Assembly (NCBI GenBank): GCA_943736015.1
Contig: OX031065.1
Span: 48,958,992 to 49,022,991 of the forward strand
From: Tridacna crocea
Taxonomy: Eukaryota > Mollusca > Bivalvia > Cardiida > Cardiidae
Length of the DNA stretch: 64,000 bases
Direction: 5' to 3'
Position numbers and translations under genes: made by a program. Of this stretch, positions 10,877 through 22,700 are shown piece after piece (the first letter of the stretch is position 1; every line of letters starts with the position of its first letter). A model generated the notes under the pieces. The model was not told where the DNA came from and searched no databases. It saw nothing but the letters and a program-made list of their open reading frames with translations.

Positions 10877-11308
10877 ATAAGGGGACATCTTCGCAAGCCA
10901 AGGCTGACGATCCACTACGCTACTCTACCCTTGGCGGATCGAGCTTGATTTTTACGTTCCCCCGATACGCTTTTTCATAGGATGCGGCCAGCTCTAACTG
11001 CAACGAATGAAATCGCTCGTAGCATTTCATCTTTGATAAAAAAAAAATAATGAGGCCGCGACCTTTCGAATAGAAGGTAAACATGGAAACCCACGTGGAT
11101 GTCTGCTTATCGCTTCATGTTGAATAATTGTATTCGTAAGCGGTTTGTAAAACGATATTTCATTGGCTTTCAGAAATATGATGTAAAAGGGGGTAATAAC
11201 CAGCATCCAATAGAGGGCGCATCGCAGATATCTCGAAATAAGGCTCAATCAGCCAAGGTGAGATCCACGGAGTGATCGTAACCTTGGCTCGAGAAGATGA
11301 TAAGGGGA
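10877..11308 (-). mobile_element. CAT9 element with perfect 9-bp target duplication
   Basis: Element 10886-11299; inverted ends CATCTTCGC and GAGAAGATG; flanked on both sides by ATAAGGGGA (10877-10885 and 11300-11308). Confidence 0.92.
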
Positions 11309-11596
11309 TATTTTTCCCGAAAGCATATGTTTGGAGTATAGCATCATTTAGGCGTGTACCGTCGAAATGAAAATTTCATTGTAGTTATTAAGCAGGATAA
11401 TGGCTTATATGGACAGGTTCAAACTTTTGTAGCCTGGTATTGAGTTAAGTTTGAAATACGTCCAGCTACTTAAACACGTATTAGGACTAAAGACGATTAT
11501 GCTATAGGTTTATTGGGGTGACACGACCTTTTATTATTGTAAGGGATATGTGTGGTGTCTGTGTGAGGTAGAGGCTAGAGCGCCGGTGTAATATAT
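11309..11596. other. No recognised feature except a short SINE-3 scrap
   Basis: 11550-11590 resembles the SINE-3 head (GGTGTCTGTGTGAGGTAGAG). Confidence 0.4.
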
Positions 11597-11822
11597 AGAG
11601 GATATTTTTTTTTCGGTGGAAGATCGAAATTTATTTCATCGAGTGGACACCATCGGTAATATTTTCACGAGTGGCGCATATTCCCCATCTGTTTGTTAGA
11701 CACGCGCAAATTATCTTGGCAACAAGAATGTGAAAATCGGTATTTTCACTGGTTGTACCAGTGTAAGATCGAAAAATATTTTCACAGTTATTTCTCGATA
11801 TCCTACCGGAAAGTATGAAATA
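11597..11822 (+). repeat. Element N, shortened copy
   Basis: Same ends as 6500-6975 (ATAGAGGATATTT; CTCGATATCCTACCGG) but the middle between GTGGCGCA and TTCCCCATCTG is deleted. Confidence 0.65.
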
Positions 11823-11829
11823 AAAGAGA

Positions 11830-11975
11830 AATCACTCTCCCCTACAAAATGACCCCACTGGTCATTTCACTACATAGAGGTCTGGGGTCATTTCTCTACG
11901 TAGAATAATGACCCGGGTCATTTCCCTTCGTAGAGAAATGACCCATTGGTCATTTTGTAGGGAAGGGTCATTTCA
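11830..11975. promoter_or_regulatory. Cluster of TGACCC/GGTCA half-sites in a palindrome
   Basis: At least eight GGTCA or TGACC motifs in about 130 bp, including the abutting inverted pair TGACCCGGGTCA; outer arms CTACAAAATGACC and GGTCATTTTGTAG pair. It lies about 1.25 kb upstream of the GT92 start codon. It could be a foldback repeat instead of a regulatory site. Confidence 0.3.
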
Positions 11976-12176
11976 TTTGACGCCCCTGTGAAAGAATCCT
12001 TTAGAAAACATTGTGGGAAAAGGAGAAAATGCTGGTCACCAGCATTTTCTCCTTTTCCCACAATGTTTCTACTCTTCATAAAACAAATTCCAAATTTTCA
12101 GTCAGTTTTACTTTGTCGTCTGCAGATGCTTTCGATTTGGACAAACCTAATATTTTGTCGTTTGGTAATGCGTTAA
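11973..12176 (-). mobile_element. TPA element, left end missing
   Basis: Begins at TTGACGCCCC; core intact; right end GGTAATGCGTTAA. Confidence 0.78.
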
Positions 12177-12329
12177 GGATAAATGGACGAAACACCCTGG
12201 GTACCGTACCATATTATCGTGTACTAGCATACCCTTTTCTATTTTTAAAAAGAAATAGAATCAACCCTTTGTTATATATAAGAAATAGAGTCAACCAAGT
12301 TCGATGAGTAAATTAGATTTCGATTTATG

Positions 12330-12480
12330 GCTGCATTCTTTTACAGGGCGAAAACGTTGCAGGAAAATGACAAAAAGCTTCTTTCGAGCTATTACTCATT
12401 TTACTCACAATATCTTCAATACTCTTTGTTCCTAAGGGTTGCAATATGAATGTACCGTGGATTAAATAATAGTGGGTTAA
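12330..12480 (+). mobile_element. Degenerate TPA remnant
   Basis: GAAAACGTTGCAGG and ACTCACAATATCTTC flank an unrecognisable centre. Confidence 0.35.
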
Positions 12481-12589
12481 GTTGGTATTTTTTCATAGTG
12501 TACATTCGTGATGATTATAAACCTGAGAATGTCAAATGACAGTGTCATTTTCAGGGAAGAAGCGGGTTAGTTCGTTTTTTTTATTCTCT

Positions 12590-12660
12590 TCTGTCTGTCT
12601 GTCTGTCAGTCTGTCTGTCTGTCTGTCTGTCTTTGTCTCTCTCTGTCTCTTATCTCTCTG
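12590..12660 (+). repeat. GTCT microsatellite
   Basis: CTGT units with one CAGT interruption. Confidence 0.9.
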
Positions 12661-12704
12661 TCTTTTCAAAAGCATGGCATTTCTGCCGAGTCTTGTGTTT
12701 GTTT

Positions 12705-12838
12705 TGAAATGACAGAAAACAATTTTGGAAAAAGGAGAAAATGCTGGGCTCCAGCATTTTCTCCTTTTTCCAAAATGTTTTCAGAAGTCTTCTTGCACGT
12801 GGTCATTTATACACGGTACTACCTGGTACAGGATTAAA
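12705..12838 (+). mobile_element. TPA core with right arm
   Basis: Palindrome has an altered centre (GCTGGGCTCCAGC) and TTTGGAAAAAGG arms, changed symmetrically. Confidence 0.65.
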
Positions 12839-12844
12839 CTTTAG

Positions 12845-13073
12845 TTAACTCATTACCAAACGACAATATTTTAGGCTTGTCCAAATTGAAAGCATTTGCA
12901 GACGACAAAATGAAAGTGACTGAAAAATTGAAATTTGTTTAGTAAAGGGTAGAAAACATTGTGGGAAAAGGAGAAAATGCTGGTTACCAGCATTTTCTCC
13001 TTTTCCCACAATGTTTTCTAAAGGCTTCTTTTTCAGGGGCGTCAAAAGTAGGGATTGTGTGGTAATCAGTTAA
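12845..13073 (+). mobile_element. TPA element, full length, abutting the GT92 5'UTR acceptor
   Basis: TTAA at 12845-12848 and 13070-13073; 67-nt palindrome perfect. It ends 22 nt before the putative acceptor at 13095. Confidence 0.9.
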
Positions 13074-13095
13074 ATCTGTATTGTATTTATTTCAG

Positions 13096-13219
13096 ATATA
13101 CACGTCTACCTTTGTCCTGGATAGGATTGTCGACAATCATTGCAAAATGAAACAGGATAGAAAATAAACTTGAGGTGTGACAGTCACGCTACAGAGTCAA
13201 GACAAGGAATAGAGAAAAT
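13096..13219 (+). other. Probable 5'UTR part of GT92 exon 1
   Basis: A good acceptor (tatttatttcag, AG at 13094-13095) comes directly after a TPA element that ends at 13073. The 124 nt to the ATG contain no other ATG in the coding frame. This suggests at least one further upstream non-coding exon. Confidence 0.45.
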
Positions 13220-13731
13220 ATGGCAGTGTGTGGGATCAGTTTTAAAAAGTTACGGAAAATAGTCGGGGTGGGGTTAATTATTCACATCATAGTGTTCAGT
13301 ATGTATATGACGATATTTTATGGAGACCATGATGTTCAGGCAGTGCGAACTCTACGTTCTGTTGTGCCAGTAAACCCGACTAAAATTAAGCAATTAACGA
13401 CCAGTCAAAATCGAAGTTCACAAATTGACGCAGGAGGCACTAATTTACAAGCGTCAGGGAGTTTGTTGCAAGTGACTAGTTCTTGTAGTGGTCTAATGTT
13501 TCCAAGGGACGTCTTGAGAAAAAATGTCTGGCAAAGCATAAGTGCGCTTAAAGCTGGTTACGTGTTCTCGGCATACTATGACAAAAATATCGTGAAAATA
13601 CTCGGTGTGAGTTCGAGCAGACTCGGACCCGTGACCTGTCAGTTGTGGTACCCCAGAAATTCAACATCCGAGCTAGAGATGGTACATGTCGGCGCAGCTG
13701 TGACTGCAATACCAGAGAGTCATGGTAAAAG
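13220..13731 (+). CDS. GT92 gene, coding exon 1 (signal anchor and stem)
   Basis: The exon starts at ATG 13220, the first ATG after an apparent 5'UTR acceptor at 13095, and the context is AAAATATGG. It encodes the cytosolic tail, the transmembrane anchor (IVGVGLIIHIIVFSMYMTIF) and the stem, ending in residues that resemble the pre-catalytic part of GT92 proteins (QLWYPRN). The donor is AAAAG|gtaac at 13732, phase 2. Reading on past the donor meets a stop at once, which supports the splice. Confidence 0.88.
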
Positions 13732-16700
13732 GTAACAAAATATGTAAACTATTTCAAGTGCTTTTTGTTCCAAAATGATTCCAGGTCATTTAAGAATGTA
13801 TTTTACTGACCTTGTAAAGTGTCTTCGATATGTCACACATAGCCGTTAGCTGTTTGTCTTTTGATTGACGCTCCCTGATACACTTTGATCGACCCCGAGA
13901 AAACGGCATTCTTGGAAAAGGAGACAATATAGGTTACCAGTGTTTTCTCCTTTTCCACAAGTGTTATATATTCCTATCACAGACACATTCTATCATCAGA
14001 GACACATTCGCTTTGTCGTCTGCAAATGCTTTGAGTTTGAACAAATCTTAAACTTTTGTTTGGTATGTATCATCTTCGCAAGCCAACGCTGACGATTCAC
14101 TACGCTACTCTACCCTTGGCGGATCGAGCTTGATTTTTACATTCCCCCGATACGCCTTTTCATTGGATGAAGCCAGCTCTAACTGCAACTAATGAAATCG
14201 CTCGTAGCATTTCATCTTTGATAAGAATAGAACAAGCTCGCTACCTTTCGAATAGAAGGTAAACATGGAAACCCACGTACATGTAGATGATTGTCTGCTC
14301 ATCGCTTCATTTGGATTGGTAAGCTGTTTGTAAAACGATATTTCATTGGCTTTTAAAAATATGCTGTAAAGGGGGTAATAACCAGCATCCACTAGAGGGC
14401 GCATCGCAGGAATCTCGAAATCGAGCTCAATCAACCAAGGTAAGATCCACGTAGTGATCGTAACCTTGGCTCGCGAAGATGGGTATGTATAGAAAATCGA
14501 CTGTGTACGAGGTCTGTCCGTTTATAAACCACCTGTGCACGAGCATCACGTAACACTGAGAACGCGAAGCGCTGTCCAGAGGTGTTTTGTAAAGCTCGTG
14601 CCAAGTCGTTCTTGTATGGAGAGACCGAGGTCCGAGGTCGATACCCGACTTACACACCAGTCACTATCAGCATTGAGCAGACGACTTAGCCATCATCTCG
14701 AGAAGTATGGGCCTGTTCAATGAAACAAGAAGGGCATAATACCGGAAAACGCTCCGCCATAAATCGCGAAAACCCATGAAAAAGATAGACCTGGTCCAAA
14801 CAAAGAAGCTAATGCGTAAAAAAAATATATGTCCATTTGCACTAGCAGACGACGAAAAAAGAGACACTTCAGACAGAATTTGTCTATCGACAGAGTAGAA
14901 ACATCAAGGGGGAAAAGAAGAGAATATTGGTCAACCGTATTTATCCAAACGCCATTTCGTTTTCAAAAGCCTTCTGAAAATGCTCAGTATCGTTAACACT
15001 GCGGATCGTGTCTTAACTCGTTACTAAACGACAAATTTTTGGACTGGACCAAATTCAAAGCATCTGCAGACAACAAATTAAGCCTTTCTAATATGATGAT
15101 TTCTGACTCTGATAGGGTAGAAAATATTGTGAGAAAAGGAGAAAATGCTGGTTACCAGCATTTTCTCCTTTTCCCACAATTTTTTCTATAGGTTTCTTCT
15201 CAGGATTGTTAAAAGTCGAGATTGTGTGGTAAAGAGTTGAAACCGATTATAGCGGCCAAAAGTGAACAATGGGAGTGTTGGTAGGCATTGAAATTCAAAT
15301 AGTACTATTTGCATAAGGCAATTAAGTATTGAATTTATTAAGAAAAATGACAAGTTGTTACTCCACGGTCGGTCCAAGTGCTAGAGGCTGGTAGAGTATG
15401 AAATTTAAACCCGCAAAATGAACGAATGAATGAACAGCGTTTTAAGGCCCTTCGACAACCTAGGTCATATTTGGCGCACTTACTTAGTAAACAATAATGC
15501 GAGGTGAAAATAACATACATGTGCAACAACATAAGACAAACATGATAAATGAGGAATGGACGGAACACAAAATGATGCCCCTTTTGTCAGCTTTTACGAC
15601 ATGCATGCTGTCACTTTTGTTCCGCCAGATGAAATGGCGGATGTGACTATCACAGAACTGCAGTGGTTTATTCTTATACCCCCGATTAAACCACACGGGG
15701 TCCCACAGGCCAATTGATTCCCATTCCAAACCCTATTTACATTGAGAAAAAAAAATAGGATTTGGAATTAGAACTACCCAGCCTGCTGCAATCCTACGAA
15801 TTACGAGGAAAGCAGCCGTTTGTCTCTGATTTTAGTGGCCTTCTACGACATGCCATAGAGAAAGGCCGAGGTCCTATTCTATAAAGTAAAAAAAACCCGG
15901 GACCCCACGGGGAGCAAAATGAACCCAACAGACGCTTTTACACTGGAAATAAGACTCATTTTGCAATTCAATTCAATTCAGTAAACTTTATTTCTTCCAC
16001 GTATGTACAACATACTGTATAAAAATACCAAAAAAAATTGAATGTCATTAGCGATAGTAATGTGATTGGACCTTGAGAGTATAAGAAGAGAAAGGGTAGA
16101 AAGTTTAGAGGAACGGTAACATTTGTCTAAAACGGGAAAATCAGTAAAAGCATGTAACAGGTACATATCTTAAAGGTGGCCCTTCAGATTTTGGGTCGAA
16201 AATTTTACAAAAATGCAAAAAAGTCATCCTTATACTACCAAAGCCTTTTAATTTTCATTCATAAAACCCCAGTACTCGAAAACTGTCCGACAACACAAGG
16301 AATTAGAGATTTACTACAGCCCAGGTTGGCACCAACGGGAGACACGTTCTATTTTTATATGATCAATTCGCTCATTTACTAACAGGAATACACAGAAGAA
16401 GCTTCAAACATAGCCTCCGAAGAAGACATTATGGAAAATAATTACCACTTGTTTGTTATGTAATGGAATTTAAGCGTTCGTAGTCTTGTGCCAGTCACTT
16501 GACATTCCCACAATGATTTACTGATTTTTGGCGCGAAATCTAAAAATACCTTAAGAGACTACGTAGCCTTTTAAGGGAACACCATCAATTTTTTTTGTGT
16601 AATTTTATGAGTCTTAATTATTGATGATTTGTATAATTTTTTTCATATAAATTTCAGTGATATATATATATATATATATGGTGAGATGTAAAAATTCTAA

Positions 16701-19700
16701 ATACCCACCTTTAAACCCGCAAAATGAACCTAAAAGACGCTTTTAACCTGGAAATAAGACTCGTTTTGGATAAAGCTAAAATTTTGTCGCCTGATAAAGA
16801 GTTTACGGTCATACATAAATTACATCTCCGCATATTCGATACAGATTGGTTTGGACCAAGGTAACAAGCCCCTCAGGTGATCAATCTTTAATTATATACC
16901 GTTCAATATTTAATTATATACCGTACATTGTATGTCTATCTTTCTAATCATGCATCACAAGATTGAATACCCTTACTTCTTTAGCCCGCCCGCATGGGTC
17001 AGTGGTGAGCGTGTCGGACTCATGACCTGGTGGTTGTGAGTTCGATACCCGGTTGAGGCCAACTTTCTTTCCGGCGTATTTTCGCCTTTCACCTCTGCTG
17101 AAGTATGTGAGAATAGTAGTCGGTGGCTTTGGAAAGAAAGTTGTGTTAGTACTGGTATAAGAAAGCCAGGAAACACATGTGCGTCACCGACCGCCATGAT
17201 ATGGAGAGCAACACGCGAAAAGGGGCATTCGGACATCTGCGTAAAGTGTCGTCTCGGATCAGCTTGCGCAGTCCACGCTGGCTAATCCGAAACAAGACTT
17301 TTCGTTTTTATGTAATTTTCTGTTTTGTGAAAGTCTAGTCTAGCACAAAATCAAATGGAGTCGTAAAGTGTCGTCTTGGATTAGCCTGCGCGGACTGCGC
17401 AGGCTAATCCGAGACGACACTTTACGCAAAAATGTATGAATGCCCCTTTTTGCGTGTTGCAAGCCATATGACCTTAGCTGTTAACGTGGCGTTAAACCTC
17501 AATACAACAACAACTTAACTCTTTACCAAAAGACGAAAGTTTAGACTGGTCCAAATTGAAAGCGTTTGCGGACGTCATAATAGAAGTGACTGAAAATCCA
17601 AAATTTGTATTGGGTAGGGTAGAAAACATTGTGGGAAAAGGAGAAAATGCTGGTTACCAGCATTTTCTCCTTTTCCCACAATGTTTTCGAAAGGCTTCTT
17701 TCTCAGGGTCGTTAAAAGTCGGGATTGTATGGTAAAGGGTTAACGGGAAGGTGGCTCTTCTTTTCCTACAATGTTTTCAACACTTTAAAAGATAGATGCT
17801 ACCATTTCAGACACATTTAATTTTTCGTCTGCGACTGCGTTCAATTTGAACAGGACTAGAATTTTATCGTTTGATAGAAGAGTTGATTATCTATCACAGG
17901 TGGCTTACCATTATCTTCCAATCGCTTCAACAAAACAAAACTAAATGCATGCATATATGATCTTACCTTTAACGTTTATCAAGCAAGCCAAAGTCGATTA
18001 CCTTCCGCTAGATGGTATTCTACAAATTAATACACATCTATCTGATTTGGGCATTCTGGGAAAAGAACCGGACTACTTTTCGAAACAACCATTATAATTT
18101 GATTTTCAGAATGAAATAAACGTTTACCCAATGAAATGCCGAACGCGCGATTCATTATGCTATGATCAGCTACCATGTAGCCTATGCAATGGGCGGTTAT
18201 CAAAACAGTCCCAACATGCTTATCTTCGCGAGCCAAGGTTGCGATCACTACGTGGATCTTACCTTGGCTAATTGACCCCGATTTCCAGATTACCGCGATA
18301 CGCCCACTATTGGATACTGCTTATTATCTCCCTTTACATCATGTTTCTTATAGCCAATGAAGTATCGTTGTACAAACCGCTTACGAATACAATAATTCAA
18401 CATGAAGCAATAACCACAAACGTACTTCGACATTCCAGGGTCAGGTGGTGGGATATAGCCTAAAACCTCTGATAATTGATTGGTCACACTGAAACATTCT
18501 GTAAATATTGTTCGTCTATTTTTTTTTCGGTAATAAATCATTACAGATCCTACACACAACCACGGAGGTTTTCATGTGTACCTTCTATTTTTATCGGAAA
18601 GGGCGCAACTTTGTTCTATTTTTATCAAAGATGAAAGCTACGAACGATTTGATTCGTGCAGTTAGAGCTAGCTGTAACCAATGAAAATACGTATGGGTGA
18701 ATGTCGAAATCAAGCTCGATCCGCCAAGGGTAGAGTAGCATAGTGGATCGTCACCCTTGGCTTGCGGAGATGCTACATGCTTGGGTAAAAAGGCTCGTAG
18801 CTTCGGTAGAAGCCCTACTTTTCCCAGGGATTCGGGGGATGGGTGTTGCGTCATAGCAGACAGGTCGAATCTTCAAAGAATATGACATGCGCAGACAACG
18901 GGCCGAAGTCGAATCCCTTACTCTGCTAAATACTGAAACGGAACTTTCAAATTGATGGTAAAAATCCAAGCATTGTTATTTGAAAGTTATTTTTTGGGGT
19001 AAAGAGTCTTGCTATCGGACGGTGTAGATACAAGATCAGACTCAGTCCATCTTAATGGACATTATAGATTTAGATCAGACTCCCCAGAATGTGCATTCTG
19101 ATCTTGAATTTAGTTTGTAAGATACTGTGTGATTTTTTACTTGGACAGAACGTTTGAAATCACAACATTAGGATACCTACTAGATCTATTCGATGGACTT
19201 TCTGTACATTCAGTTTATGACGCAGTCACAACTCGCTACCAAACAACTAAATTTTAGATTTGTCCAAAATCGAAACATTTATAGACAATTATTTATATAT
19301 GCCTCATATGATGGGATTTGTACTTTGAATTGTAAATAAAACATTATGAGAAAAGGAGAAAATGATGGTTTCCAGCATTTCCTCCTTTTCCCCACAATGT
19401 TCTCAAAAGCCTTCTGTGTCAGTGACGTTAGATTTTGGAGTCTTTGGTTAAATCATTACCAAATGACAAAATTTTAGGCTTGTCCAAATCGAAAGCATTT
19501 ACAGACGACAAAATAAATGTGACTGAAAATTAAAAATTTGTTTTGTGAAGAATAGAAAACATTGTGGGAAAAGGAGAAAATGCTGGTTACCAGCATTTTC
19601 TCCTTTTCCCACAATGTTTTCTTAAGTTTTCTTTATCAGGGTCGTCAATAGGAGGGACTGAGTGGTAATTGGTTAATTAAGAGGCAAGATGTTAAACCCC

Positions 19701-22700
19701 GGCCTAGAATATTACATATCTGGCATCGGAAAACAGTATGCAAAATGGAGTTAGAAAAAAAATTTGCATTTTACCATTTTCTTCACAATGTTTACTTGTC
19801 TGTAAAAAAGCGTGCTCTTCTCCTTGCTTTCACAGCCCGGCCAGGTAGCTCAGTGGTTGATGCATCTAACTAGTGACCTGGAGATAGCGGGCTCGATACC
19901 CGGTTACAGGATACTTTCTCTCCGGCGAGTTTTCTCCGCTTACCTCTGATGCATCTGAGAAAAGTAGTCAGCGGCTTTTGAGAAAAAAAAAGTTGTGTCA
20001 GAACTGGTGTGAGGAAGCCAGGAAATGCATAGACCTGTGCGTCAGTGACCGCCATGATATGACCAAAGCTGTTAATACGGCGTTGAAACTAACACAAACC
20101 AAACCAAAAGCTGTCACAGGTTATTGTTTGTTGTCGTACTAGTTAGGTATAGGAACTCATTCAAGAAAAGATCTACTGGATTAAAAAAGGTTTTAACACA
20201 ATTATTGTTACTGCGTAGGTTTAGGTTTTGTGTAGGACCAAGTATCTGAATAATAGAATCTTTTCAAACCATTGTGTACGGTGTAACCGATATTATCGCT
20301 TCATGTCATAAATAGTTGTAACATGATATCTTTTAGAATATATAATAGTCCCGGTCTTCATCAGTTGAATGTACTACATGTATACACGTATACAGTTACT
20401 GGCCAAAAGTATGTCAACAAACTCCGAATCCCCACCGACTGATATGCATGTTTTCAGTCACCTTCGCGAGCCAAGTTTACGACCACTACGTGGATCTTAC
20501 CTTGGCTGATTCAGCCCGATTTCGAGATTCCTGCGATGCGCCCTCTATTGGATGCTTGTTATTACCCCCCTTTACATTATATTTCTAAAAGCGAATGAAA
20601 TATCGTTTTACAAACCGCTTACGAATACACATGAAGCGATAAGCAGACATCCACGTGGGTTTTCATGTTTTACCTTCTATTCGAAAGGTAAAGACCTTGT
20701 TCCATTTTTATCAAAGATTTTCATGCTACTAGCGATTTCATTCGTTGCAGCTAGAGCTTGCTGCATCCAATAAAAAGCGTATCGGGTGAACGTAAAAATC
20801 AAGCTCGATCCGCCAAGGGTAGAGTAGCGTAGTGAATCGTCGGCCTTGGCTTGCGAAGATGGTTTTCAGTGTGCAAGAAACAAAAACGCTCCTTCTGGTC
20901 ATGCAACTACATGTATAGGGAAAACTATACAAAAACTATACCAATAGAAAACGTGGTTACTGCAACCAATTGCAACAAGTTACGCGTTACTGTTCGTCAC
21001 CATGTCTCAACGATACTTGTGCCGGTCTATATCAGTTGTACTATCCCTTTACCCCATAAGGCATTTCTATGGTATCTCAAATTGACCCTAAATAACAGCA
21101 ACGATGAAGCCGTTTCTTATTTGTATATGACACCTTTTGATAGCATAGTAAACATTGTGACAAAAGGTGAAATTGCTCGTCACGAGCAATTTCACCTTTC
21201 GCCACAATGTTTTCCAAAGCTTCCTACAAGAAATACGTAGAAATGAGTATGGAGTAAAGAGATCTGTACAGTCAGTGGACAAAAGTATATCAACAAATTC
21301 CGAATTCCTATTGACGTATTTGCATTCTTCTCAGTGTGCAAGAGAAATAATTGCAATGCTTCTGATCATGTAATTATAAATGAGGAAAAATATACAAATG
21401 GAAATCGTGGATACTGAAGTTATGTACAAACAATTATGGCATTATCATTGGTCTTAAAGTTCTTGTAATTTTTTCATTCATATCTTGTATGGCCACCAAG
21501 CAATTATTCGACTTCGCAAGGGTGGGTGTGCGGTAAAAATGTCAGAGGTAAAAATGCCATAGGTGAAAGTGTCAGAGGTAAAATGCCATAGGTAAAAATG
21601 TCAGAGGTAAGAATGTCAGAGTCAAAGTGGTAAATATGCCATAGGTAATAATGTCATAGGTAAAAATGCCAGAGATACTAAGTACATGATAGTAAAAAGA
21701 TGTGGCTCTGGCCTCTCACCAGATCCATTGAAGTAAAGCCTTTTTTTGTAGATTTGATAATAAACTAGTTGTCCCATACATTTATGTATTATTTATTTAT
21801 TTAGCTTCATTCTATCCATGCTATACTGCGAAATAATTTTCTGTTTCGTTCAGTAATGATAACATTACATGGTGCTGATTTAACTCTTTACCAAACAACC
21901 CCTGGTTTTAAAGGTGGCCCTTCAGATATTGGGACAAAATTTTACAAAAAATACAAAAAAAAATCATCCTTGTACTCCCAAAGCCTTATAATTTTCATTC
22001 ATTAAACCCCAGGAGTCGAAAACCATCCGACAGCTAGATAAATTAGAGATTTACTACAGCCCAGGTCGACACTGAAGGGAAACACAACCTATTTTTATAT
22101 AAGCAACTCGCTCATTACATACCGGAAATATACAGACGAAGCTTCAAACATAGCATCCTAAGTTCTAGACACTATGGAAAATAAATAAATGTTTGTTATG
22201 TTATGGAATTTAATAGTCATAAGTCACGTGCAAGTCACTTAACATTCCCACAATGCTTTTTTTGATTTTGGCGGGAAATCTAAAAATAGCTTAAGAGGCT
22301 ACGTAGCCTTTTAAGGGAATACCACTAAAAAAAATTTTTTTTTTTTTTGGTAATTTTATGACTCTTAATTACTGATGATCATTTGTATTGTTTTTTCATA
22401 TAAATTTCAGTGACATATATATTTTTTATTTTGGTGTGATGTGAAATTTCTAAATACCCACCTTTAATGACCCTGAGATAGGAGCTTAAAAAAACATTGA
22501 GGGAAAATGAGAAAATGCTGGTAACCAGCATTGTATCCTTTTCCAGCACTGTTTCTACCCTGCTGGAAACAACTTTCAACTTTTGAGTTAATTTCAAACC
22601 TTGTTAAAAATATTTGTGAAAAATTATCTTTGATAATAGTGTGTGATCTTAGTTCTTCTGTTAGTCCATATACCAATCTTGAATTTGACTGACTTTAACT

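Noticed and set aside
1..13095. Autonomous transposase or reverse transcriptase gene
   Set aside because: No reading frame with transposase or reverse transcriptase motifs here or elsewhere in the window; all mobile elements look non-autonomous.
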